From the NCBI GenBank assembly GCA_019420405.1, contig JAHZHF010000122.1, positions 1 through 8,724 on the forward strand: 8,724 nt of DNA. The letters run 5' to 3'. Origin of the DNA: Clostridiales bacterium (GTDB lineage Bacteria > Bacillota > Clostridia > Lachnospirales > Lachnospiraceae). Shown piece after piece: positions 1-6,368 of the stretch. Both the position numbers and the translations under genes were made by a program. The notes below the pieces were generated by a model, which was not told where the DNA came from, ran no database searches, and saw nothing but the letters and a program-made list of their open reading frames with translations. Numbering within the stretch: the first letter of the stretch is position 1; every line of letters starts with the position of its first letter.

Positions 1-66
1 GCAATAAGCACGAAGTGCGGTTTTACGAATGGCGCGGGCTGAACTGTTACTTTTTGGATATTTCGC
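1..66. other. Spacer downstream of aspS
   Basis: No coding region is supported here. Read on the minus strand this is the first 66 nt after the aspS stop codon. It holds a small hairpin (GCAC/GTGC with a 3-nt loop, around 8-18) but no GC-rich stem followed by a T-run, so I see no terminator for aspS inside the window. A further gene of the same transcript could lie beyond the edge. Confidence 0.5.
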
Positions 67-1398
67 TCACGGCTCAAGTCTGCTCATATCCCTCGGGAAC
101 AGCGTTGTCTCTCTGACATTGTCGTCGCCGGTCAGCTTCATCGTCAGCCTCTCCAGGCCGATCCCAAGGCCCCCGTGAGGCGGCATCCCGTACTTAAACG
201 CGCTCAGATACTGTTCCATCCCCTCGTCGGTCATCCCCCGTTTTTCCATCTTTGCGAGAAGGTCTTTATAATCGTGGATTCTCTGTCCTCCCGTGGTGAT
301 CTCCATCCCGCGGAAGAGAAGATCAAAACTCAGTGTATATGTGGGATCTTCCGGATCATCCATGGCGTAGAACGGACGCTTTCTGGACGGATAATGGGTA
401 ACAAACACGAAATCCGCATCCCACTTTTCTTTCGCATATCTGCTGATCAGAACTTCTTCCTCCGGCTCCAGGTCATACGGGCTTCTGATCTTGCGCCCGT
501 ACTCTTCTGACACCAGGCGTTTGATCTCGTCAAATCGAACGGCCGGAATATCCTCCGTCTTCGGGATCTCGATGCCAAGCATCTTAATCTCCTGCGCATA
601 CTCTCTCTCAAGGAGGGCCATCGCATACTGCAGATACCCGGTTTCCATTGCCATAATGTCCTCGAATCCATCGATATATCCCATCTCGAAATCAAGGCTC
701 GTATATTCGTTCAAATGGCGTTTCGTGTTGTGCTTCTCCGCCCGGAACACCGGCGCGGTCTCAAACACTCTGTCAAACACGCCCACCATCATCTGCTTGT
801 AGAACTGCGGGCTCTGCTGCAGGACCGCCGGCCTGTGGAAATATTCCAGCCGGAACAGGTTCGCTCCGCCCTCCGCACTCTTCGCACCAATCTTCGGCGT
901 GTGTATTTCGGTAAATCCTTCTCCGTACAGAAAATCCCGGAATCCTCTCACAAGACCTTCCTGAATACGGAATCTCGCCCGTTCCCGGAGGTTTCGAAGA
1001 GAAATGGGACGGTAGTTTAATTTTGCTTCCAGAGAAGTGTTCAGCTTCCACTTGGCGATCGGCAGCGGCATCGGTGCGGCAGGCTCGCTCAAGATCCGGA
1101 TTCCCTGCAGGCGGATCTCAATCCCGTGAGGCGCTTTCTCCGACTCTGCAACCGTACCTGTAACTTCCACGCATGCTGCTTCTTTGACGTCCTTTAAGTC
1201 AAATCCTGACACGCCTTTCTCATAAACGCACTGTACAAGCCCGCCTCTTTTTCTGAGGATCAGAAACGCTACGTTTCCCATATCGCGGATCGTGTGGACG
1301 GCTCCCGTGACTTTCACGGTCCGGCCCTTTGCCTCTTCTGTGAGCAGTTCTTCAAGTTCCAGTGTTTCTGTCTGTTTTACTCCTTTTACCAGTTCCAT
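67..1398 (-). CDS. aspS: Archaeal-type non-discriminating aspartyl-tRNA synthetase (AspRS2)
   Basis: This class II aminoacyl-tRNA synthetase attaches aspartate to tRNA-Asp and, by inference, to tRNA-Asn. The Asp-tRNA-Asn would then be converted to Asn-tRNA-Asn by GatCAB amidotransferase in the cytoplasm. An N-terminal OB-fold anticodon-binding domain (about residues 26-105) precedes the catalytic domain. Motif 2 is seen in FRAEKHNTKRHLNEYTSLDF and motif 3 in GLGIGLERL near the C-terminus. The length of 443 aa fits the archaeal-type AspRS, which lacks the GAD insertion of the bacterial type (about 590 aa). His35 and Pro90 lie where discriminating archaeal enzymes carry Trp and Lys; His and Pro there mark the non-discriminating form. 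The ATG is preceded by AAAGGAG at good spacing, and the stop is TGA. It is transcribed behind a T-box leader. AsnRS is the main alternative, but the overall sequence and these residues favour AspRS. Confidence 0.93.
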   Translation of the reverse strand: MELVKGVKQTETLELEELLTEEAKGRTVKVTGAVHTIRDMGNVAFLILRKRGGLVQCVYEKGVSGFDLKDVKEAACVEVTGTVAESEKAPHGIEIRLQGIRILSEPAAPMPLPIAKWKLNTSLEAKLNYRPISLRNLRERARFRIQEGLVRGFRDFLYGEGFTEIHTPKIGAKSAEGGANLFRLEYFHRPAVLQQSPQFYKQMMVGVFDRVFETAPVFRAEKHNTKRHLNEYTSLDFEMGYIDGFEDIMAMETGYLQYAMALLEREYAQEIKMLGIEIPKTEDIPAVRFDEIKRLVSEEYGRKIRSPYDLEPEEEVLISRYAKEKWDADFVFVTHYPSRKRPFYAMDDPEDPTYTLSFDLLFRGMEITTGGQRIHDYKDLLAKMEKRGMTDEGMEQYLSAFKYGMPPHGGLGIGLERLTMKLTGDDNVRETTLFPRDMSRLEP

Positions 1399-1441
1399 TT
1401 TTCATTCTCCTTTCAGATGCTGTGTCGTATCCCGGAGAACG

Positions 1442-1474
1442 AAAAAGTCCCGGGATACTAAAGTATCCCGGGAC
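1442..1474 (-). terminator. T-box-controlled intrinsic terminator before aspS
   Basis: A perfect 12-bp inverted repeat, GTCCCGGGATAC (1463-1474) and GTATCCCGGGAC (1447-1458), has a 4-nt loop and is followed on the minus strand by TTTTT (1442-1446). Its upstream arm overlaps the 3' half of the T-box antiterminator, so the two structures are mutually exclusive, as in classical T-box attenuators. It lies 44 nt before the aspS ATG. Confidence 0.95.
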
Positions 1475-1519
1475 GGAAATTATCAAGATAAAATCCGCGG
1501 TACCACCCGCATTGAACCC

Positions 1520-1801
1520 ATGCACTAAGCTAAGGAAGTTCTTGCTCCTCTTCTGTGTTAAGGAAGTTCCCAAGAACAACTCCTGCTCCTCCGCTATGCC
1601 AAGGAAGTTCCGTTCGCTAACCTCAAGCTTCGCCTGCGGCTCGCTTTCGCTAATCTCACGGAACAACCTCGCACTAGGATTCGGCCTGCGCCTCTTTCTC
1701 CGTGCAGGGAAGTTCTTGCTCACTAGGCTCGAAAACACCTCGCCAAGCTCCCAAGAACAACTCCTGCTCACTAAGCTCGAAAATACCTCGCTAAGTGATC
1801 A
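1520..1801 (-). repeat. Modular three-hairpin insertion inside the T-box leader
   Basis: A 282-nt segment sits inside a short stem (GAACCC 1514-1519 with GGGTTC 1802-1807) between T-box stem III and the antiterminator, where only a short linker is usual. It is built of three modules, each with 7-bp arms: GTTCTTG/CAAGAAC (1538-1544/1571-1577), GTTCCGT/ACGGAAC (1607-1613/1658-1664) and GTTCTTG/CAAGAAC (1712-1718/1752-1758). A 21-nt identical direct repeat is at 1568-1588 and 1749-1769, and a 30-nt repeat with 3 mismatches is at 1718-1747 and 1766-1795. The ends are near inverted repeats (CACTAAG at 1523-1529 and CTAAGTG at 1791-1797). No convincing gene is present. It may be an expanded linker or a small dispersed repeat element; I cannot tell from one copy of the locus. 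Confidence 0.85.
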
Positions 1802-2007
1802 GGGTTCCACTCTTTGCAGATAACGGCTGCTTTTCCGTGCTGCCCTACTTAAGTTCAGACAGCCAGCTCCCAAGTGTTCCCTTTGTCTTCTCCGCTGTCC
1901 GGCGCTCTCAGTCGGTGACGCCTCCTTCCTGTCAGTTTCTGAAAACAAGAGTCTTGTTCATAGCCTTTTTCTATTTCAACACTTTAATCTGTTAAAATAT
2001 GTTTCCA

Positions 2008-2036
2008 ATAATAGCACTGAAAAATTCAATTTGCAA
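2008..2036 (-). promoter_or_regulatory. Promoter of the T-box/aspS transcript
   Basis: On the minus strand the -35 is TTGCAA (2031-2036) and the -10 is TATTAT (2008-2013). They are separated by exactly 17 bp, and a TG dinucleotide one base before the -10 makes it an extended -10. The predicted start near 2001 gives a leader of about 600 nt before aspS, with stem I beginning about 55 nt in. The match to the sigma-A consensus is good. Confidence 0.8.
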
Positions 2037-2053
2037 GAAAATTCAGTCTCCAT

Positions 2054-2077
2054 CATTGTATTTTTTTCAATACAATG
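2054..2077 (-). repeat. AT-rich inverted repeat after the S41 peptidase gene
   Basis: CATTGTATT (2054-2062) and AATACAATG (2069-2077) form a 9-bp stem with a 6-nt loop, 26 bp beyond the stop codon of the S41 peptidase gene. It sits where a terminator would be expected, but no T-run follows on the minus strand, so I do not call it one. It may protect or help end the upstream mRNA. Confidence 0.5.
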
Positions 2078-2103
2078 TTACTATTCATAGCCGGTTCTTT
2101 CGC

Positions 2104-3405
2104 TCACTGCCGGGAAGAGTCCAGCTCCGAACGAATCACTTCCAGCGCTTTATCTAACTGGTTATCCGCCTCCGGATTTTCTGCATTGTATTCGTATTCT
2201 ACTTCCACGTCCGGAGTTACGCCTTCTCCGTTGATGCTTTTTCCGGATGGCGTATAGTATTCTGCAATGGTCACTTTCATGCTGGTTCCGTCATCCATGG
2301 GGATGATCTGCTGTACGACTCCCTTTCCGTAGGTAGTCACTCCGACGATCTCTCCGATCCCATAGTCCTGAACCGCCGCACTGAAGATTTCTGCCGCGCT
2401 CGCACTGTACTGATTCACGAGGACAGCCAGAGGTTTTGTAAACTCATTCTCACCGTCACAGGTCACCTCTTCCACGTTTCCGTACTTATCCTTTGTCGAA
2501 ACAATCGTGCCTTCCGGAAGAAGAAGTTTCAGCATATCTGTCACAGTGGACAGCACACCTCCCGGGTTGCTTCTCAGATCAATCACCAGGCCCTGCATCC
2601 CCTGGCTCTCCAGAGCATCGAGCGCTTCCTTAAACTGTTCGTATGTCACATCGTCAAACTCACTGACTGAGATGTATCCGATCTGATTGTCCTTCATTTC
2701 ATAGCTCACAGTCTGTACTTCTATGATATCCCGCACGGCTGTCAGCTCGAGTTCCTCACCATCCCTTAATACGGTCAGGACAACCTCCGTCCCCTCATCG
2801 CCCTTGACCTTGGACACAATTGTATCCAGCTCCTGTCCTGAGACGGACTCCCCGTCAACTTCTGTAAGAATATCTCCATCCATCAGCCCTGCTTTAGCCG
2901 CCGGGGAGTCTTTATATACATTGACAATCGTAATCTCATCACTGTCCAGGCTCTTCGACATCACAGCCCCTATTCCCGAAAACTCACCGCTCGTTGTCTC
3001 ATAGAGTGCCTTCGTTTGTTCCTCTCCGTAATACTCTGTATACGGATCTCCCAGAGCCGACGCATATCCGGAATATATACCGTCAATGAGCGCATCTTCA
3101 TCAATTTCATCTTCATAGAGATAATAGTTCTCGATGATTCCACTAATCTCATCCAGCTTATCTTCTACATCAGCCTTCGAGGTTGTCTCGGATGCAAAGT
3201 CTCCGCTGCCCAGTTCCTGAAATATATGTGTTATTCCAAAACCAACTCCAAAAAGAATAAGCGCTGACAGAAGTCCGGCCAGAAATCCGCGTCCGAATCT
3301 TCCCCCGCTGTTTTTCGACTCCTCCGGGAGTTTCCCCAGACGTTCCATATCCGGCTCTTCATACTGCCCTTTTTCATTAATTCCGTTTCCTGTTTCCTGC
3401 TCCAT
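2104..3405 (-). CDS. S41 family carboxy-terminal processing peptidase (CtpA/CtpB-like)
   Basis: This is a membrane-anchored serine protease predicted to cut substrates at their C-termini outside the membrane. A cytoplasmic N-terminus (1-38) is followed by a membrane segment (about 40-60), an N-terminal helical region (about 78-135), a PDZ domain (about 140-225) and the tail-specific protease domain. The catalytic Ser/Lys/Gln set appears as Ser336 (SASAAEI), Lys361 (TYGKG) and Gln365; the spacings of 25 and 4 residues match B. subtilis CtpB. The substrate strand motif DLRSNPGG is present. The length of 433 aa is normal. AAGGAG precedes the ATG by 9 nt; the stop is TGA. It follows ftsE-ftsX-M23 on the same strand, an order resembling the ftsEX-ctpB region of Bacillus, but a terminator-like hairpin stands 39 bp before its start. 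The substrate is unknown; the context suggests envelope proteins. Confidence 0.93.
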   Translation of the reverse strand: MEQETGNGINEKGQYEEPDMERLGKLPEESKNSGGRFGRGFLAGLLSALILFGVGFGITHIFQELGSGDFASETTSKADVEDKLDEISGIIENYYLYEDEIDEDALIDGIYSGYASALGDPYTEYYGEEQTKALYETTSGEFSGIGAVMSKSLDSDEITIVNVYKDSPAAKAGLMDGDILTEVDGESVSGQELDTIVSKVKGDEGTEVVLTVLRDGEELELTAVRDIIEVQTVSYEMKDNQIGYISVSEFDDVTYEQFKEALDALESQGMQGLVIDLRSNPGGVLSTVTDMLKLLLPEGTIVSTKDKYGNVEEVTCDGENEFTKPLAVLVNQYSASAAEIFSAAVQDYGIGEIVGVTTYGKGVVQQIIPMDDGTSMKVTIAEYYTPSGKSINGEGVTPDVEVEYEYNAENPEADNQLDKALEVIRSELDSSRQ

Positions 3406-3444
3406 GCCTGTTTACTCCTTATCTGACTCCTAAAATTCAGAAAA

Positions 3445-3474
3445 GACAAAGCAGAATACTTCTTCTGCTTTGTC
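3445..3474 (-). terminator. Terminator or attenuator between M23 and S41 genes
   Basis: A perfect 12-bp inverted repeat, GACAAAGCAGAA (minus strand 3463-3474) and TTCTGCTTTGTC (3445-3456), with a 6-nt loop, is followed by TTTTCTGAATTTT. It lies 47 bp after the M23 stop codon and 39 bp before the S41 start, so it should end or reduce transcription from the ftsEX block. I see no good promoter in the remaining gap. Confidence 0.8.
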
Positions 3475-3521
3475 CTCCCTCATTTATCACGGCACCGCAC
3501 TTTAGCGCTGCTGATATGTAT

Positions 3522-4682
3522 CTACAAATATTTGTCCGGATTTACCGGTACATTATTCTCCTCAACCTGGAAATGAAGATGCGGGCCGGTAGACTGCCCG
3601 GTACTTCCCACATAACCGATCTGCTGTCCTTTTTCTACATACTGTCCCTGAGTAACGCAAATCGCACTGTGGTGCATATATTTCGTCGTCAGACCGTTTC
3701 CGTGATTGATGACCACCCAGTTTCCTGCACTCGGGCTGTATCCTGCAGTGACCACAGTTCCGGCCGCCGCAGCGTATGTAGGTGTCCCTGTGGGAGCCGC
3801 ATAGTCATGCCCTTTGTGGCCGCCCACCTCAAATTCCCGGATCTCTCCGAAGTAACTTGACTGGTAGCTGTATCCCGGACACGGGTGTGTGAAATAGCCG
3901 TTGCCGCTGACCACATTTCCGGAATCCGGTTCGGTGAAAGAAGAACCGCCGCCACCGCTGCTGCTATTTTCTTCCGCAGCCTTAGCTGCCGCAAGCTGCT
4001 CCTGACGGATTCGTTCAGCCTCGGCCGCTTTCTCTCTGAGTTCCTGCAGCGTCTCTTCATTTGCCTCGATCTGGGACTGGATGTCTTCGATCAGTGCCGC
4101 ATTGCTATCAATCAATCCCTGAACTTCCGCCTGCTGATTGACAAGCTGTTCCTGAAGGTTACTGAGTTCCTCATATTCAGCCTGAACCTGGGCTTCCTTT
4201 TCTTCAACCTTCTTAACTGTATCCTGATACTTGATCAGTTCATTTCTATCATATTCAGAAATCTTGGAAACATACTCTGCTTTATTGAGAAAATCACCCA
4301 TATTTTCACTGTCAAAAAGCAGTTCCATAAGCTGGGTATTTCCGCCCTCGTACATAAATTTGATCCGGACTTTCATGCTCTCGTACTGGTTGTTGGCATC
4401 TATCCGCGCCTGAACCAGTTCGTTTTCCACAGCTTCCACTTCCGCTTCTTTCTCAGTCAGCTTGTTCTGGGTATCTTCCATCTCACTGATAATCGTATTC
4501 AGCTTCTCTGCAAGAGCTTCCTTTTCTGACTCGGCCGCCTTTTTCTGTTCTTCCAGCTCGTCCGCTTTCTGTTCAGCCGCATTGATTTCGTCATTGGTGT
4601 CAGCCTTTACACCGGACACCGTTCCGAATACCATCACAGCCGCCAGCAGCAGTCCTGTCAGTGTTCTCATCCGTCTCTTCAT
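3522..4682 (-). CDS. Secreted coiled-coil M23 peptidoglycan hydrolase (PcsB/EnvC-like)
   Basis: This is a predicted zinc endopeptidase that cuts peptide bonds in peptidoglycan outside the membrane, probably under FtsEX control. A signal peptide (residues 1-27, basic start, hydrophobic core, cleavage after VKA) is followed by a long Glu/Gln-rich coiled coil (about 30-235) of the PcsB type, a Gly/Ser linker (about 239-260) and a C-terminal LytM/M23 domain (about 265-386). The metal ligands His289 and Asp293 (HKGHD) and His370 (HLHF), with catalytic His337 and His368, are all present. It should therefore be active, unlike E. coli EnvC, which is an activator with a degenerate M23 site. AGGAGGTG precedes the ATG and overlaps the ftsX stop codon (TAGGAGG), so the two are likely translationally linked. 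The length of 386 aa fits such proteins. The stop is TAG, followed by a terminator-like hairpin. Confidence 0.93.
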   Translation of the reverse strand: MKRRMRTLTGLLLAAVMVFGTVSGVKADTNDEINAAEQKADELEEQKKAAESEKEALAEKLNTIISEMEDTQNKLTEKEAEVEAVENELVQARIDANNQYESMKVRIKFMYEGGNTQLMELLFDSENMGDFLNKAEYVSKISEYDRNELIKYQDTVKKVEEKEAQVQAEYEELSNLQEQLVNQQAEVQGLIDSNAALIEDIQSQIEANEETLQELREKAAEAERIRQEQLAAAKAAEENSSSGGGGSSFTEPDSGNVVSGNGYFTHPCPGYSYQSSYFGEIREFEVGGHKGHDYAAPTGTPTYAAAAGTVVTAGYSPSAGNWVVINHGNGLTTKYMHHSAICVTQGQYVEKGQQIGYVGSTGQSTGPHLHFQVEENNVPVNPDKYL

Positions 4683-4692
4683 AGAGCACCTC

Positions 4693-5643
4693 CTATACTT
4701 TCAGGTGCTTGCGCACGGTAAAGAAACTTCCAAGGAAACCGATTCCGATTCCCATAATCAGCCCGATCGGAAGCAGAACCTGGTAGACAGTTCCCACCGG
4801 AAGGAAATCAATAATATTCTGGAGGATACTGAATCTCGTCATAATGTACTCTACTGCCTTGTCATACAGGAAATACAGCAGCGTAAGCGGAATGGCTGCG
4901 CCAAACACACCGATAATCAGACCCTCGATCACAAACGGCGATCTAACGACAAAGTCCTTCGCTCCGATATACTTCATAATCGCAATCTCTTCTTTACGAA
5001 CGGTGATACCCATCGTAACAGTATTGCTGATCAGGAAGATAGATACACCAAACAGAATAATAATGATCGCAATCGAAACAATCGCTACCAGTGTATTTAC
5101 ACTTGACAGCGTGTTGGCAACTACATCCGACTTATTTACCTCACGCACGCCGTCCAGCCCCTGGGCAAATTTCACAAGATCATTCTGCGTCTCAGACAGG
5201 GAACGGCTTCTTGCAACCAGACTCTGGTTGTCGTCCGTTGTCTGCATATATACTTCATAGTTGTCCGAGCTTGCCAGAGGGTTATCATCCCGGAATCCTT
5301 CTGCCAGTTCCGGGTTATCTCCGAAATACTGCTGCTGGAATTCCTCCCATGCCTCATCAGCAGAGACGTAAACCACATCTGCCACACCCTCATGTTCTCT
5401 TAACTGATCTCCGATATTCTGTTTCTGCTCATCCGTGGCATCTTCCTCGAAGAATACAGTGATTGCCACGCCTTCTTCCGCAGTTCTTATAATATACTGA
5501 AAGTTTACAAGTATCGAGAAAAACAATCCAAACAGGAAGATACAGGCCGACATCGTCGCAATGGATGCGAGAGAAAACATCTTGTTTCTCCAGATGTTCT
5601 TGACGCCCTGCTTCCCGACGTATCCTAATGTACTAATCCTCAT
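4693..5643 (-). CDS. ftsX: Cell-division ABC transporter membrane subunit FtsX
   Basis: FtsX pairs with the FtsE ATPase and passes its conformational change across the membrane to an extracellular peptidoglycan hydrolase. The 316-aa protein has the family's layout: a cytoplasmic N-terminus, a first membrane segment (about 23-47), a large extracellular domain (about 50-180) that contacts the hydrolase, and three more membrane segments (about 184-208, 237-262 and 284-308). The cytoplasmic sequence RKEEIAIMKYIGA between segments 2 and 3 is typical of FtsX. The ATG lies inside the 3' end of ftsE (11-bp overlap) and is preceded by AAAGGTGGG within ftsE, which suggests coupled translation. The downstream M23 gene starts 10 bp after the TAG stop and is the likely hydrolase partner. 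Confidence 0.96.
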   Translation of the reverse strand: MRISTLGYVGKQGVKNIWRNKMFSLASIATMSACIFLFGLFFSILVNFQYIIRTAEEGVAITVFFEEDATDEQKQNIGDQLREHEGVADVVYVSADEAWEEFQQQYFGDNPELAEGFRDDNPLASSDNYEVYMQTTDDNQSLVARSRSLSETQNDLVKFAQGLDGVREVNKSDVVANTLSSVNTLVAIVSIAIIIILFGVSIFLISNTVTMGITVRKEEIAIMKYIGAKDFVVRSPFVIEGLIIGVFGAAIPLTLLYFLYDKAVEYIMTRFSILQNIIDFLPVGTVYQVLLPIGLIMGIGIGFLGSFFTVRKHLKV

Positions 5644-6319
5644 TTATATACCCACCTTTTTGTTCATCACTGACGATCACGCCCTGTTTCATTGCGATCA
5701 CGCGCTCATTCATCTCGTTTACGATCTCCTGGTTGTGCGTCACGACAAGCACTGTGGTACCCCGCTCATTGGCTTCTTTAAGAATACTCATGATCTCCCA
5801 TGAGTTTGTCGGGTCCAGATTTCCTGTCGGCTCATCGCACAGCAGAATGTCAGGTTCGTTCACCAGAGCCCTTGCAATCGCTACACGCTGCTGCTCTCCT
5901 CCTGATAATTCTTTCGGGAAAGACTTATATTTCTGGGCAAGACCTACCAGAGAAAGCGCCGCAGGCACTTTCTTTTTGATTACTCTTGTGGGTGTCTCTG
6001 TCACACGCAGAGCAAATGCGATATTTTCATAGATATTTCTGTCCTTCAGAAGACGGAAGTCCTGAAAGACAACCCCAAGTCCCCTTCTGTACTTTGCAAT
6101 ATGACGGTGTTTCATGCGGTTTAAGTTCTGACCGTTTACGATAATCGTACCTTCGGTCGGGTTCAGTTCCTTCATGATCAGGCGGATTAATGTCGATTTA
6201 CCTGAACCGCTGTCGCCGACGATGAATACGAACTCTCCCCGCTCGATCTTCACGGAGACTCCGTTAAGGGCTGCATTCCCTTTGGAATACTCCTTCGTCA
6301 CGTTTCTTAATTCAATCAT
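5633..6319 (-). CDS. ftsE: Cell-division ABC transporter ATPase FtsE
   Basis: FtsE is the cytoplasmic ATPase of the FtsEX complex, which couples ATP hydrolysis to control of cell-wall hydrolysis at division. All ABC motifs are intact: Walker A GDSGSGKST (35-43), Q-loop Gln86 (VFQDF), signature LSGGEQ (138-143), Walker B ILLCDE (158-163), D-loop Asp169 and switch His195 (VVTHN). The 228-aa length is standard for FtsE. AGGAGG stands 5 nt before the ATG. The gene overlaps ftsX by 11 bp. The 250 bp upstream contain a multi-hairpin element but no convincing promoter or terminator, so it may be co-transcribed with the CdaR-like gene before it. Other short ABC ATPases such as LolD or MacB look alike; the ftsX neighbour settles the call. 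Confidence 0.96.
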   Translation of the reverse strand: MIELRNVTKEYSKGNAALNGVSVKIERGEFVFIVGDSGSGKSTLIRLIMKELNPTEGTIIVNGQNLNRMKHRHIAKYRRGLGVVFQDFRLLKDRNIYENIAFALRVTETPTRVIKKKVPAALSLVGLAQKYKSFPKELSGGEQQRVAIARALVNEPDILLCDEPTGNLDPTNSWEIMSILKEANERGTTVLVVTHNQEIVNEMNERVIAMKQGVIVSDEQKGGYINED

Positions 6320-6368
6320 AAGTTCCTCCTAATTATTCATACTCCTGCGTATATTCAGCTCTCTTCTC

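Larger units (their letters stand above)
1442..1950 (-). promoter_or_regulatory. T-box riboswitch leader of aspS, Asn (AAC) specifier
   Basis: The leader senses uncharged tRNA and controls transcription into aspS. Read on the minus strand, the T-box sequence GGGTGGTACCGCGG lies at 1495-1508, a near-exact match to the family consensus. Stem I is closed at its base by TTCAGA (1938-1943) with TCTGAA (1854-1859). The 3' side of its internal loop reads GGGAACACTTGGGAGC, which places the specifier AAC at 1876-1878 by analogy with the spacing in characterised leaders. AAGTAGG and a stem ACGG/CCGT (about 1820-1846) correspond to the stem II/III region. In the antiterminator, CGGG (1506-1509) pairs with CCCG (1469-1472), a segment also needed by the terminator. 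A codon for Glu (GAA) overlaps the Asn codon as GAAC. The leader is unusually long because of an insertion at 1520-1801. Confidence 0.93.

Noticed and set aside
1352..1771. 139-aa open frame on the minus strand across the T-box leader
   Set aside because: It overlaps the T-box core, the terminator and the insertion, and runs into aspS in another frame. The reading arises from the modular repeats and has no ribosome binding site or recognisable domain.
1531..1795. Possible CRISPR-like array
   Set aside because: Repeat units differ in length and spacing (69 and 105 bp between modules), there are no uniform spacers, and no cas genes are present. The pattern is nested hairpins, not an array.
1362..1823. 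153-aa open frame on the plus strand opposite the leader
   Set aside because: It lies antisense to a clear riboswitch, has low-complexity Ser/Leu-rich content produced by the repeats, and no gene signals.
2054..2077. Stem-loop as a rho-independent terminator of the S41 gene
   Set aside because: The stem is AT-only apart from its end pairs and is not followed by a T-run on the minus strand. I kept it only as an inverted repeat.
3490..3530. Candidate promoter TTGTAG-17-TAAAGT before the S41 gene
   Set aside because: The match to consensus is poor (3/6 and 4/6), it overlaps the M23 stop codon, and it sits upstream of the strong hairpin, so it would not bypass the terminator.
3885..4529. 214-aa plus-strand open frame
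   Set aside because: It is a shadow of the coiled-coil region of the M23 gene. The Phe/Leu-rich translation mirrors Glu/Lys-rich codons on the other strand.
4462..5106. 214-aa plus-strand open frame
   Set aside because: It spans the M23/ftsX junction antisense to both well-supported genes and shows no domain or ribosome binding site.
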